64,000 nt of DNA from JAYSYM01 sp964543475. GTDB lineage: Bacteria; Bdellovibrionota; Bdellovibrionia; Bdellovibrionales; JAMPXM01. Positions 1-8,805 of the stretch are shown in pieces. Below the pieces are notes generated by a model. It ran no database searches. It was not told the DNA's origin and saw only the letters and a program-made list of their open reading frames with translations. The stretch is taken from assembly GCA_964543475.1 (NCBI GenBank), contig CAZIYJ010000003.1, forward strand, positions 186,001-250,000. The letters run 5' to 3'. Positions within the stretch are counted from its first letter, which is position 1. Each line of letters starts with the position of its first letter. The translations under genes were made by a program, and so were the position numbers.

Positions 1-1383
1 ATCTACGATAGCGGAACTAAAACGTTGAACCTTTCTGAAGCGACATCAGCAGCTGGCCAAGAAGTAAAAGTAAAAATTCCGCAGTTTGAGGCGAGTGAAG
101 TTTCACCTTCGGGACCCATCGGCGCGGGCACCACCATTGCTCCACTTAATTTAACAGTAAATGCAATTCGACTCGCGAATGTTCGCCTTCTGGGTGAAGG
201 CGGCGGAATAAAAACTTATCATGGTACTTTAATAGTTCAGACCAAGTCTGAAGGCTACTTCGCACGATCACTTAGCGGAAAACCTGCAGTCAATATTTCA
301 ATTGATGTGAATGCTAGTGGTACGGCTACTCGTTGTTTTGAAGACGAGCGGCCTCAAGCGATGTGTTCTCGTTACGGCGGAATTTACAACGAGACCGGAA
401 CTCCGCAATGCACAAGAGCTCCAGTAAACATTTCGTGTCCTGCAGATAGCGTTCTCACTGGTGTGAATCCAGATGGAACGCCAAATTGTCAAAGCTATCT
501 AGTGACGTGTCCTTCAGGAAATTACTTCGCCGGCCTTGAAGCAAATGGATCACCGAAATGTCTTCCGACTCCAACACCTAGTACAGGCACTGGATCAAAA
601 CCGCAACCAACTCCAGCAGCCGTCGCTCCGGGGTCGCCATTGACGCCGACAATAAATGTTTGGAAGGTCGCTGCCCATTCCAATCAAATGGCGTGTCCAA
701 AAATCATTAGTCGTGACAGTACAGTATTTGTTAAGCCAGGAGAGTATCTTCAAGACGGAATTGAAGGGACGGCATGCTACTCCGAGGGGTTTAAGTGTCG
801 CGAAACAATTTGTTTTTCAAATGGAGCAGTAGGCGGGTATTTCAGCGACGTCTTGTTCGGCTTTACTTGCGGCGGGCTAACCAAAATCACTGACAAGCAG
901 CTCGAATGTAGTCCTGGCACTCCTACCAAAGGACCGACCCGAATTGTTCCGTCGCGGCTACTTAGAATAAGTGGTTCTATTGTTGCGACCGGAAGTTTTC
1001 CGGAACTTCCGTATTGTTATCCAGACTTTGTTTGTACTGCAGCAGGAAATGAGTGTTGGGTCCCGGGCTCAAGCGGTTTGCAAGGGATGAAACTTCGATG
1101 TGAAAACTATGATCCAGTCGCATCACTAGGTCACATGGTCTACACTCGGTCCGGCACAATAGTTACTACTTGTACGCCAGCAACTGATCCTAACGACCCG
1201 TATGGGCTTGGCGGCAATTGGTGCATGAAACAGGCGACAGGTCTTGAGGACTGTGATTGGTCGATTGGAATGACATCGTTTAATCCGTTCAGCCAAGAGG
1301 GACTTGTTTGTCACTCAAAGCCGAATGACATTTGCTGGAGAAATGTTGGTGGCAATCAATACAAGGTGTTGTCATGCCGATAG
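1..1383 (+). CDS. Pilin-like secreted protein, 5' end outside window
   Basis: The frame is open to the left edge, so the N-terminus (presumably a prepilin-type leader) lies outside the window; the first possible in-window start, a TTG at 25, is unlikely to be real. The visible N-terminal part (LNLSEA...GQEVKVKI) resembles the middle of the next protein (LNLSQASGNVGQKVNLKV), so the two are paralogues. Two cysteine-bracketed repeats, CPADSVLTGVNPDGTPNC and CPSGNYFAGLEANGSPKC, are followed by a Pro/Thr linker and a cysteine-rich domain of about 240 residues that the neighbours lack. It overlaps the next gene by 10 bp. The role is inferred to be a minor pilin or pseudopilin-like tip protein; no exact family is recognised. 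Confidence 0.7.
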   Translation: MYDSGTKTLNLSEATSAAGQEVKVKIPQFEASEVSPSGPIGAGTTIAPLNLTVNAIRLANVRLLGEGGGIKTYHGTLIVQTKSEGYFARSLSGKPAVNISIDVNASGTATRCFEDERPQAMCSRYGGIYNETGTPQCTRAPVNISCPADSVLTGVNPDGTPNCQSYLVTCPSGNYFAGLEANGSPKCLPTPTPSTGTGSKPQPTPAAVAPGSPLTPTINVWKVAAHSNQMACPKIISRDSTVFVKPGEYLQDGIEGTACYSEGFKCRETICFSNGAVGGYFSDVLFGFTCGGLTKITDKQLECSPGTPTKGPTRIVPSRLLRISGSIVATGSFPELPYCYPDFVCTAAGNECWVPGSSGLQGMKLRCENYDPVASLGHMVYTRSGTIVTTCTPATDPNDPYGLGGNWCMKQATGLEDCDWSIGMTSFNPFSQEGLVCHSKPNDICWRNVGGNQYKVLSCR

Positions 1384-2396
1384 AAAATTCGAAAGGTTTG
1401 ACTCTTATTGAAATTGTTATTGCCGTAGGTCTTTTCTCGATTGTTGCGGTTGGAGCATCAAGCTTCTTGTTAAGTTCAGTAAAAATGAAAGTTGATCTGC
1501 AGGAGAAGCAAGGCTTTATTGAACTTGCAAATCGGATCGCGTCTGCCTCTCGGTCAACTCAACTCTGTAACGAATTTGAACTTGCATTTCCGACCGGAAG
1601 CTCACTGAATCTTTCGCAAGCAAGTGGCAATGTTGGGCAAAAAGTAAATTTGAAAGTAGATAATGAAACTATTGATGGAACTGCAGATCAGCCTCGCTAC
1701 GGGCTGGTGGACTCTGAACTTAGAATCTCGAACCTTAAGGCACTAGGCGCGATGAATGCAGCTGGAGACCCGATGTATCAGGGGATTCTTCGTCTTCGTG
1801 CTCAAAAAGCGAATTCAGAACTGGGCGGAAAAGAAATTAGAAACCGTTTGATTGGATCTGCCATCGTCGGCGTCGGCGGTGGGCAAATCACATCTTGCCA
1901 CGGGGATATTCAAGTTCCGTCCGCGGGATGTGTTGTAGATTCTACGACGGGAATGTGTCTAGGCTCCGGACTACCTACACAGTCGTGTGCTCCGGGCTCA
2001 ATTATTTCAGGATATCTAAACGGCACTGTTCAATGCAGGGCACTCATTTCCTCTTGTCCAGCTGGCCAAGTCGTAACCGGAATAGTGAATGGGGTGCTTC
2101 AATGCGCAAGCTTACCGCCGCCTCACGTAGCCGCACCAATTCCAGCCGCGCCGAATCTTGGCGATATCGAATTAGAATTACGATATTTAACACAAGACTC
2201 TAAGTGCAGTCACTTGAGTCCCTGCATGGATTTCAATAGCCCTTCAGTAATTTCAAGCCGGCTCGGAATGCCAGAGTGCGGAGTGCCAGTTCTCTATGAA
2301 AAATGTTTTATGCGGAGTTTCGAAATCGCAGTTGCTGAGCAGTCTGGATCGATCACTCCTGTGGTCAATATATTGATTGGTGTTCCTAAATGGTGA
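1374..2396 (+). CDS. Prepilin-type N-methylation protein (minor pilin-like)
   Basis: The start chosen is the ATG at 1374, preceded by AAGGTG; an upstream TTG at 1332 would put a long tail before the leader. The leader MPIENSKG is followed by LTLIEIVIAVGLFSIVAVGA, the classical type IV prepilin cleavage site (G before L, Glu at +5) and hydrophobic helix. The C-terminal half has two tandem repeats, CAPGSIISGYLNGTVQC and CPAGQVVTGIVNGVLQC, then a Cys-rich tail. Family knowledge says such proteins are cleaved and N-methylated by PilD and join a pilus or type II pseudopilus. It overlaps both neighbours by a few bases, implying coupled translation. Confidence 0.8.
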   Translation: MPIENSKGLTLIEIVIAVGLFSIVAVGASSFLLSSVKMKVDLQEKQGFIELANRIASASRSTQLCNEFELAFPTGSSLNLSQASGNVGQKVNLKVDNETIDGTADQPRYGLVDSELRISNLKALGAMNAAGDPMYQGILRLRAQKANSELGGKEIRNRLIGSAIVGVGGGQITSCHGDIQVPSAGCVVDSTTGMCLGSGLPTQSCAPGSIISGYLNGTVQCRALISSCPAGQVVTGIVNGVLQCASLPPPHVAAPIPAAPNLGDIELELRYLTQDSKCSHLSPCMDFNSPSVISSRLGMPECGVPVLYEKCFMRSFEIAVAEQSGSITPVVNILIGVPKW

Positions 2397-3148
2397 ATAT
2401 GACGAAGCGTAGTCAGGGAGGCTATACAATTACCGAGATCCTCATCTCGGTTGCAATTCTTGGCGTCGTTTTTTTGCTAGGGCTTGAACTTTACAGAATG
2501 GGTCTTGAGCAAAATAAATCTGCAGAGGTAAATCTCGCACTTGAGGCAATTTCAAAAATTGCGCGGCAAAAAGTTAGGTTTCCAGATACTTGCAGCGGAT
2601 CTGGCGCGAGCTTAAGTTTTACAGAACCATTTTCGATTTCTGATGCAAATGGAATTGATAGTAGACTCCTGCTTGAAGACACTCCTCCAGTTGCGTTGGT
2701 TCAGGGTGCTTCAAATGTTTATGGTTTAAATGTTCTTTCGCTTAAACTTTCTAATATAGTTCCGGTTGATATTGCATCTCTTCCGCGAAAGTATTCAGGC
2801 CTTTTGAAACTGACGGCAGAGAAAACAGAAAATGTTGCCGGGGGAAAAGGCCTTCGACCAAGGGTGCTAGCGGCAGTGATGCTTGAGACCGACGCTTCTG
2901 GAAATTTCTTACGTTGCTACTTTAGCGAACCATCAACAGTGACTTGCGCGTCGCTGGGCGGAGTGTATGACGTAAATCAAGATCCAGCTTGTCAGTTGCC
3001 GTTTAATCTTACGGGTTGCTCATCGGCAAACGAGTTTTTAACTGGCTTTGTGAACGGTGTTCCACAGTGTCAATCGTTTGATGGCGCGTGCCCAGCAGGG
3101 AAGTACGTTATCGGACTCTCAGCTACCGGCGTGGTCTGTAGCCTTTGA
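2390..3148 (+). CDS. Prepilin-type N-methylation protein (minor pilin-like)
   Basis: This is the third member of the set. The N-terminus has the prepilin motif QGG followed by YTITEILISVAILGVVFLLG, with the conserved Glu at +5. The ATG at 2390 overlaps the preceding stop; an ATG three codons later is an alternative start. The body resembles the two upstream proteins, and the C-terminus ends in the same repeats, CSSANEFLTGFVNGVPQC and CPAGKYVIGLSATGVVC. At 252 residues it is the shortest member and stops right after the repeats, so it looks like the family's minimal version. It is probably the last gene of the operon. Confidence 0.8.
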   Translation: MVNMTKRSQGGYTITEILISVAILGVVFLLGLELYRMGLEQNKSAEVNLALEAISKIARQKVRFPDTCSGSGASLSFTEPFSISDANGIDSRLLLEDTPPVALVQGASNVYGLNVLSLKLSNIVPVDIASLPRKYSGLLKLTAEKTENVAGGKGLRPRVLAAVMLETDASGNFLRCYFSEPSTVTCASLGGVYDVNQDPACQLPFNLTGCSSANEFLTGFVNGVPQCQSFDGACPAGKYVIGLSATGVVCSL

Positions 3149-3305
3149 TATCAAGAGAGACAATTAGTCTGACTGCTCGAAATTTAGGGGTCAAATTGGC
3201 TCGCTCATGACGTGAGCGTCGCTCTCTACTGGCAGCGCCGTGGCACGCCTTTTGGATAAGACAGTAAAGCTAAACGCTTTTTGTTTCACTTCAAAAGGAT
3301 AAAAT

Positions 3306-3713
3306 ATGAAATCCGTTCCCACCGTTTCTAAATACATGACGACACTTCCGCACACAGTCGGTGCAGAGCAACCTCTTTCAAAAGCTCTAAAAATGATGAC
3401 AGAATATCGCGTTCGTCATCTTCCGGTGCTCCAAGGCGGGCATCTCGTTGGAATTCTATCTGAGCGAGACATTCGCTTAGTTGAGGGATTCAAAGACGTT
3501 GACCCAGAAAAAGTAAGTGTCGAAGAGGCATATACGCCTGACCCATTTATTGTTTCTCCTGAATCTAACCTTGGTGATGTTTGTTCTCAAATGGCAGCCC
3601 GTAAATATGGCTGTGCACTTGTGCTTGATAATAAAAAGCTAGTTGGAATTTTCACATGGGTTGATGCTTTAAACGCATTTAATACGCTTCTTTCTTCGAG
3701 ATTAAAGCAATAG
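3306..3713 (+). CDS. Two-CBS-domain protein
   Basis: The 135-residue protein is a tandem CBS pair (Bateman module). The first CBS covers about residues 7-60 (YMTTLPHTVG...VGILSERDI) and the second about 75-128 (PFIVSPESNLGD...LVGIFTWVDAL). CBS pairs bind adenine nucleotides and usually regulate a partner; here no catalytic domain is attached. AAGGA precedes the ATG. It opens a same-strand cluster with OsmC, universal stress protein, alcohol dehydrogenase and a P-ATPase, a neighbourhood known for low-oxygen or stationary-phase gene sets. A TGGCAC...TTGGA sequence at 3241-3256 is a weak sigma-54-like promoter candidate. Confidence 0.85.
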   Translation: MKSVPTVSKYMTTLPHTVGAEQPLSKALKMMTEYRVRHLPVLQGGHLVGILSERDIRLVEGFKDVDPEKVSVEEAYTPDPFIVSPESNLGDVCSQMAARKYGCALVLDNKKLVGIFTWVDALNAFNTLLSSRLKQ

Positions 3714-3731
3714 ATTAGTGGGGAGGCAGAA

Positions 3732-4376
3732 ATGAATTTCTTTCGTTCAAACGCATCGGCTCATTCTAAAGTTAGAATCGTTATTACTGGCGGACCTTGC
3801 TCAGGAAAAACTGCGCTGATTAAAATTTTGGGAATGAATTTTCACCGTGAGTTAGCACTGGTCGAAGATGCTGCAGCTTTTCTTTTTAAGGCAGGCTTTC
3901 CGAGGCAGACCACTGTTGAAGGAAAGAAATGCCAAGAGCGCGCAATTTATCATCTTCGACAAGAGTTTGAAAATCTTGCGGAGCTTGAGCAAGAAAAGAT
4001 CGGCGCTCTTTGTGATCATGGCTCTCTTGATTCGCTCGCCTACTGGCCAGGCGACGAGCTAGAGTTCTTTGATTCGGTCAAGAGCTCAATGTCAGCTGAT
4101 AAAGCTCGATATGACTGGATTATAAATATAGATAGCCTTCCACCTTTTGAACTAGGTGCGAGTGAAATACTGACTGAGACTGCAGACGAGGCGCTCAAAT
4201 TGAACGAACGAGTGCGGCACGCATGGCGACTGCATCCTCGTCTCATCACTTTGCCGAATGGTTTAGACTTTCAGAAAAAAGCGGACCTTGTTGTAAAAGT
4301 TGTTGAGCGGATTCTCAATGCCCATCAATTTGGGGAAAATCTAGATCACACGCATCTAGTGAGTAATCACTGCTAA
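3732..4376 (+). CDS. AAA-type P-loop ATP-binding protein (NadR/AAA_28-like)
   Basis: The protein begins with a nucleotide kinase-like P-loop, RIVITGGPCSGKTALIK, at about residues 15-31, followed by a DHGSLDSLAYW segment resembling the Walker B region of the AAA_28 group, which is related to nicotinamide ribose kinase and NadR. Its substrate cannot be read from sequence. It lies 18 bp after the CBS gene with GGGGAGG upstream, so the two are probably co-transcribed; the adenine-nucleotide-binding CBS partner makes a joint energy-state function plausible, but that is inference. Confidence 0.65.
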   Translation: MNFFRSNASAHSKVRIVITGGPCSGKTALIKILGMNFHRELALVEDAAAFLFKAGFPRQTTVEGKKCQERAIYHLRQEFENLAELEQEKIGALCDHGSLDSLAYWPGDELEFFDSVKSSMSADKARYDWIINIDSLPPFELGASEILTETADEALKLNERVRHAWRLHPRLITLPNGLDFQKKADLVVKVVERILNAHQFGENLDHTHLVSNHC

Positions 4377-4394
4377 ATATTTAGGGAGAATAAA

Positions 4395-4826
4395 ATGAAT
4401 AGCCGTCAAATCAGAAATTTCTCAAAGCCCCATTTGAAAAAGCGAGCGCTTTACCTCTTATGGTTGGTCTCTTTTTTAATTCTGCTATTTTTAGCGCGTC
4501 CATTGATAGGTCAAACCGTAAATACGAATGTTCGCGACCCTTATTTAAAAGAGGGTCAGATATTTAATTTAGTTATTACACCAGCTAGCAAAAAAGCAGA
4601 ATTGTTCGTCACCGGCAACAAGATGGCCGATATGCAATTCTCTGAAATTGGATTGGTGGCTAGGGTAAAAATCGGTAACAAAGTCACAACCCTTACGCCG
4701 AAGCGTGGAGCGAAGAGTTTCATCATTGAGAAGTTACCAGAAGCTGATGCGGCGAAACTTGAATTAAATTTGAAATATCGAAACCAAGAAGAAAAATTTG
4801 AAGTGGATGTAGATCAATTGCGATAG
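4395..4826 (+). CDS. Membrane-anchored or secreted protein, unknown function
   Basis: This is a 143-residue protein with a basic N-terminus (KPHLKKRALYLL) and one hydrophobic segment at about residues 19-39, either an uncleaved anchor or a signal peptide ending near LIGQT. The rest looks like a small beta-rich periplasmic domain without cysteines or catalytic motifs. It follows the P-loop gene by 18 bp with AGGGAG upstream, so it belongs to the same operon. No family is recognised. Confidence 0.6.
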   Translation: MNSRQIRNFSKPHLKKRALYLLWLVSFLILLFLARPLIGQTVNTNVRDPYLKEGQIFNLVITPASKKAELFVTGNKMADMQFSEIGLVARVKIGNKVTTLTPKRGAKSFIIEKLPEADAAKLELNLKYRNQEEKFEVDVDQLR

Positions 4827-4857
4827 AAATGTTCCATATTTTACATTGAGAGCTTTT

Positions 4858-5295
4858 ATGCAAATTACCTGTGAGTGGCGCGAAAAGTTAACTTTTGTTG
4901 GTGCAGCAGACAAGCATTCAGTGGTGATGGACACAAAAGCTCCGATGGGGGCAGATCAAGGTGCTTCACCGAAACAACTATTGTTAATGTCGATTGCGGG
5001 ATGCTCCGCTATGGACGTCGTCTCCCTTCTGAAAAAATATAAACAAGAAATTGCTAGTCTTAAGATCGAAGCTACTGCTGAAGTTTCGCCAGGACATCCT
5101 GCGGTTTTCACGCGAGTCAACCTAGTGTACCTGATCAGTGGAGACGCTGAGGGTGAAAAAGCAAGCGAGGCCGTACGTCTATCAATGACTAAGTATTGCA
5201 GCGTGAGTGCGATGGTTTCAAAAGCAGTGCCCATCTACTATCAGGTTAAGGTAAACGACTTACTCGTTGATGAGTCTCAGGCTAATTTCGTATAG
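4858..5295 (+). CDS. OsmC family protein
   Basis: The ATG at 4858 is preferred over an in-frame TTG at 4846 because GAGAG lies just upstream of it. The protein has the OsmC/YhfA fold features: an early SPKQLLLMSIAGCSAMDV helix with the first reactive cysteine and a second cysteine in LSMTKYCSVSAMV. In the family these two cysteines reduce organic hydroperoxides, though YhfA-like members are less well characterised. The small size (145 residues) and position among stress genes fit a redox-protection role. Confidence 0.8.
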   Translation: MQITCEWREKLTFVGAADKHSVVMDTKAPMGADQGASPKQLLLMSIAGCSAMDVVSLLKKYKQEIASLKIEATAEVSPGHPAVFTRVNLVYLISGDAEGEKASEAVRLSMTKYCSVSAMVSKAVPIYYQVKVNDLLVDESQANFV

Positions 5296-5331
5296 AATAG
5301 TATTTTGTTTCGTTTAATAAAGGTGTGAGTC

Positions 5332-6603
5332 TTGCCACTAAGGTCGTCAGCGAGCGAAGCAGTATCAGTTGTTAAAAGTGGGCATCGGGTTTTTGTACAC
5401 GGTGCCTCGGCAACTCCGCACGAATTAACTCGTGCTCTCACAGAAAGAGCAGGAGAGCTCACCAACGTGGAGTTCATTCATCTACACACCAACGGACCCG
5501 CGCCTTATGCGTCGCCCGAGTACTCCAGCAGCTTTCGTGTAGTTAATTTATTCGTAGGTGAAAACATTCGTCCGTACTTTGACGGAGACCGAGTCGACTA
5601 TTTGCCAGCCTTCCTATCTGAAATTCCACAGCTCTTTCGCTCACGTATTCGACCTATAGATGTTGCCCTCATTCAAGTTTCTCCGCCCGATCGTAATGGT
5701 TATTGTTCGCTAGGAATTAGTGTTGATGTTGCTCGAGCAGCGGTCGAGGTTGCGTCAATAGTGATTGCTCAAGTCAATGAACAGATGCCTCGAGTGCTTG
5801 GTAAAGGACTTATTCACATTTCTGAAATTGATGAGTGGATCGAAGTAAATATTCCTCTTCCTGAGGTATTTCCGAAGGATCCTTCTGATGCGGAAATTGA
5901 AATCGGGAAACGAGTTGCAGAACGAGTAAAGGATGGCTCGACACTTCAAGTTGGAATTGGCTCGATCCCAAATGCTGTTCTTAAGGCTCTTCATGGACGA
6001 AAGCATCTGGGTCTTCATACTGAAATGTGGTCGGATGGTGCACTTGACTTAATTCTTTCGGGCGCCATCGACAACTCTCGCAAGACAATTTACCCGGGGA
6101 AGTCTGTTTCGACGTTCTTGATGGGCTCAAAACGTCTTTATGATTTTGTAAATGAAAATGAATCGGTTTTGCAGTTAGAAGCAGATGAGGTAAATCGCTT
6201 TGATATCATTGCTCAGAATCCGGATGTCGTTGCTATCAACTCGGCCGTCGAAGTTGATCTGACTGGCCAAGTGTGTGCTGATTCGATTGGTTCAAGAATT
6301 ATTTCTGGAATCGGGGGACAGCTCGATTTTATCCGTGGCGCCTCACTTTCGAAAGGTGGGCAGCCGATCATAGCCCTGCCAAGTCGCACTAAGCGCGGGG
6401 AGCCACGAATTGTGGCGGAAATTAAGCCCGGCGCGGGTGTTGTGACGACCAGAGGACATGTTCACATTGTGATTACTGAATATGGCACCGCAGAATTGTA
6501 TGGTCGAACATTAAAAGAGCGCGCTATGGCTCTTATCGAAATTGCCCACCCAGATGATCGTGAGTCCTTACTCCAGTCTTGGCATCACCGTCGCTGGAAC
6601 TAA
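5332..6603 (+). CDS. Acetyl-CoA hydrolase/transferase (4-hydroxybutyrate CoA-transferase-like)
   Basis: The 423-residue product has the two-domain architecture of family I CoA-transferases of the acetyl-CoA hydrolase type. VQVSPPDRNGYCSLG-like and LQVGIGSIPNAVL segments are diagnostic, and the HTEMWSDG segment contains the Glu expected to form the CoA thioester intermediate; GIGGQLDF and TEYGTAELYGRTLKERA follow. It would move CoA between acetate and another acyl group, a way to conserve energy under fermentative conditions. The start is a TTG preceded by AAAGGTG; no ATG is available nearby. The exact acyl substrate is unknown. Confidence 0.85.
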   Translation: MPLRSSASEAVSVVKSGHRVFVHGASATPHELTRALTERAGELTNVEFIHLHTNGPAPYASPEYSSSFRVVNLFVGENIRPYFDGDRVDYLPAFLSEIPQLFRSRIRPIDVALIQVSPPDRNGYCSLGISVDVARAAVEVASIVIAQVNEQMPRVLGKGLIHISEIDEWIEVNIPLPEVFPKDPSDAEIEIGKRVAERVKDGSTLQVGIGSIPNAVLKALHGRKHLGLHTEMWSDGALDLILSGAIDNSRKTIYPGKSVSTFLMGSKRLYDFVNENESVLQLEADEVNRFDIIAQNPDVVAINSAVEVDLTGQVCADSIGSRIISGIGGQLDFIRGASLSKGGQPIIALPSRTKRGEPRIVAEIKPGAGVVTTRGHVHIVITEYGTAELYGRTLKERAMALIEIAHPDDRESLLQSWHHRRWN

Positions 6604-6685
6604 AAAGTTTGGGACTTTTTGGTTGGCCATAAATCATTTATGTCTCAAGCACTTCAATAGAAAACAATCTAAACCAAAAGAGTTT

Positions 6686-6701
6686 TGGCACCGGGAATGC
6701 A
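6686..6701 (+). promoter_or_regulatory. Sigma-54-type promoter candidate
   Basis: TGGCAC-CGGGA-ATGCA has the invariant GG (6687-6688) and GC (6699-6700) separated by 10 nt and differs from the consensus TGGCAC-N5-TTGCA at one position. It lies 30 bp before the universal stress protein start, leaving room for a short leader. No enhancer site was identified. Confidence 0.55.
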
Positions 6702-6730
6702 AGAACCTACTCTGAAGTGAGGTATTCATC

Positions 6731-7723
6731 ATGAAAAAGTTTGTAGTAGCAATTGATCCATTTTCAAAACCGTCTGTTCCGACACTAAGAGCGATGAAGA
6801 CAATTCGATCGTTAGCGAGCCAATCCCACGCAAAGTTGCAGTCTGTGGCGGTTGTAAGCCCTGAGCTTTTAGATTGGCCCCGTGATTTTACTGAACCAGT
6901 CGCTGAACTCGTCGATAAAGCAGCGGTAGAGTTGATTCGTAAGCGGCAGAAGCAGTTAAAGGTTAAATTTGATGAATCACCTGAAACCATCATGCAGGTT
7001 TTCCGTTCAACAAGAGGAACGATGCAGGCGGTGAGAAATTTTGCGAACGCTTCAAATGCAGATGTGATCGCTGTACTTACTAATGTAAAGACGAACCAAT
7101 CAGCTTTTGGGTTTGTAAGTTCACTAGTCAGTACTAGTAACACACCCGTGCTTGCAGTTAATGCAAAAGGCCCAGTGGTATCTAAAGTGAAAATTATCGT
7201 TTTCGCTAGCGACTATAGCGATGATTGCAAGAAAGCATATATTAAAACTCTCGACTTCGCTAAAGAGTGGGGAGCTCGAATCATAGTTGTAAGCAAACTT
7301 TATACTTCATTTGAGTATTCAAGTGTCGCTTCGACTCTCTTTACCCCAGCAATGCTTGCTTACGAGCCGATGCTTGCGCAAGAAGAAGCCGCAGCCGAAC
7401 GTGAGGCTCAACAATGGCAGAAGATTGCTGATTTGAAGCAAGTTAAAGTCGATTTTGAATTCACTCGCAAATCGGGAACTGTGACCGATAATATTTTGCG
7501 TATCGCAAAACTAAAAAAAGCTGATTTGATTGTGGTTGTCGCTCAAACTGGTAAATATGCATCAATCATTCTGGGAAGTATTACGCGTCAGTTGCTAGCA
7601 AAATCTAAGACTCCAGTCTTGGTCATGCGTGACGCTGAAGAAAATATCTTAAGGCAGGTTGACTCATCGAATTCTGCTGGATCCTCTAAGCCTAGCGAAC
7701 GTCTCGCGCCACCACTACTTTAG
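6731..7723 (+). CDS. Tandem universal stress protein
   Basis: Two UspA-like halves are visible. The N-terminal half (about residues 1-145) starts KKFVVAIDPFS, and the C-terminal half (about 150-305) starts VKIIVFASDYSDDCKKA and ends ADLIVVVAQTGKYASIILGSITRQLLAKSKTPVLV, which carries the Gly/Ser-rich nucleotide-binding loop seen in ATP-binding Usp proteins. The N-terminal half lacks a clear version of that loop. A polar tail of about 20 residues follows. It is preceded by TGAGG and by a good sigma-54-type promoter. Confidence 0.85.
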   Translation: MKKFVVAIDPFSKPSVPTLRAMKTIRSLASQSHAKLQSVAVVSPELLDWPRDFTEPVAELVDKAAVELIRKRQKQLKVKFDESPETIMQVFRSTRGTMQAVRNFANASNADVIAVLTNVKTNQSAFGFVSSLVSTSNTPVLAVNAKGPVVSKVKIIVFASDYSDDCKKAYIKTLDFAKEWGARIIVVSKLYTSFEYSSVASTLFTPAMLAYEPMLAQEEAAAEREAQQWQKIADLKQVKVDFEFTRKSGTVTDNILRIAKLKKADLIVVVAQTGKYASIILGSITRQLLAKSKTPVLVMRDAEENILRQVDSSNSAGSSKPSERLAPPLL

Positions 7724-7743
7724 AATCGTCACTGGAGAGCACT

Positions 7744-8805
7744 ATGAAAAGCTTAAACATGAAGGCATTGGTCTTTGTTTCACCGGGAAAAATCGAACTG
7801 GTGGAAAAGCCAATTCCGAAAGTTGGACCGACTGACGCTTTGATTCGAATCACCACAACCACAATTTGCGGAACAGACGTTCATATCGTGAAGGGCGAAT
7901 ATCCGGTTCGACCAGGTCTTACAATTGGGCACGAGCCAGTTGGGGTCATCGAGGAGCTGGGAACTGCGGTTCAAGGCTATCATCTGGGCCAAAGAGTCAT
8001 TGCCGGTGCGATCACTCCTTGCGGACAATGTCATCCTTGTCTTGAGGGCACGCATTCTCAATGCGGAGGGAAGCCGTTGGGTGGCTGGAGATTTGGGAAC
8101 ACAATCGACGGTGCTCAAGCTGAGTTTCTATTAGTTCCAAATGCAATGGCAAATCTTGCACCTGTTCCTGATCACCTAACAGATGAAGAAGTTTTGATGT
8201 GTCCTGATATTATGAGCACAGGTTTTGGCGGTGCTGAAAGTGGCAAAGTGAAGATCGGTGATACTGTGGCGATCTTTGCACAAGGTCCTATCGGACTTTG
8301 CGCAACTGTCGGAGCTAAACTCAGTGGTGCAAGTTTGATCCTTGTTGTCGATAGCCACGAAGCACGTTTGAAAATGGCAAAACAAGTTGGCGCAGATGTG
8401 ATCATCAATTTCAAAGAGAAAGATCCAGTTCAAGCGATTCTCGAAGCTACTAAAGGGCGCGGAGTTGATGTAGCGATCGAAGCGTTAGGAACAGAAGGAA
8501 CTTTTCAGTCATGCATGCGAGTACTCAAGCCTGGCGGCACTCTTTCAAGTCTTGGGGTTTATTCAAAAGATGTTCAAATTCCGCTCAGTGCTTTTTATGC
8601 GGGACTCGGCGATCAGAAAATCGTGACGACTCTTTGCCCTGGAGGGAAAGAGCGAATGCGAAGATTGATGGAAGTCATTAGCACTCGGCGGGTAGATTTA
8701 AAACCTCTGGTGACCCACCGATTTAAATTTGGTCAGATTCTTGAAGCCTACGATCTTTTCTCGAATCAACGTGATGGAGTGTTGAAAGTAGCCATTACTC
8801 CTTAA
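7744..8805 (+). CDS. Zinc-dependent medium-chain alcohol dehydrogenase
   Basis: The protein has the catalytic-zinc residues of the medium-chain family, ICGTDVHI (Cys and Asp) and GHEPVG (His-Glu), and a structural-zinc loop CGQCHPCLEGTHSQC. The Rossmann motif GPIGLCA is followed by DSHEARL, where the Asp suggests NAD(H) preference. Overall similarity is to secondary-alcohol dehydrogenases. It would interconvert alcohols and ketones or aldehydes, complementing the CoA-transferase in redox balancing. GGAGAG precedes the ATG, and the stop overlaps the next start by one base. Confidence 0.85.
   Translation: MKSLNMKALVFVSPGKIELVEKPIPKVGPTDALIRITTTTICGTDVHIVKGEYPVRPGLTIGHEPVGVIEELGTAVQGYHLGQRVIAGAITPCGQCHPCLEGTHSQCGGKPLGGWRFGNTIDGAQAEFLLVPNAMANLAPVPDHLTDEEVLMCPDIMSTGFGGAESGKVKIGDTVAIFAQGPIGLCATVGAKLSGASLILVVDSHEARLKMAKQVGADVIINFKEKDPVQAILEATKGRGVDVAIEALGTEGTFQSCMRVLKPGGTLSSLGVYSKDVQIPLSAFYAGLGDQKIVTTLCPGGKERMRRLMEVISTRRVDLKPLVTHRFKFGQILEAYDLFSNQRDGVLKVAITP

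Noticed and set aside
3202..3218. Hairpin CGCTCA-TGACG-TGAGCG after the pilin-like operon
   Set aside because: Only 6 bp and no T-tail; not strong enough to call a terminator.
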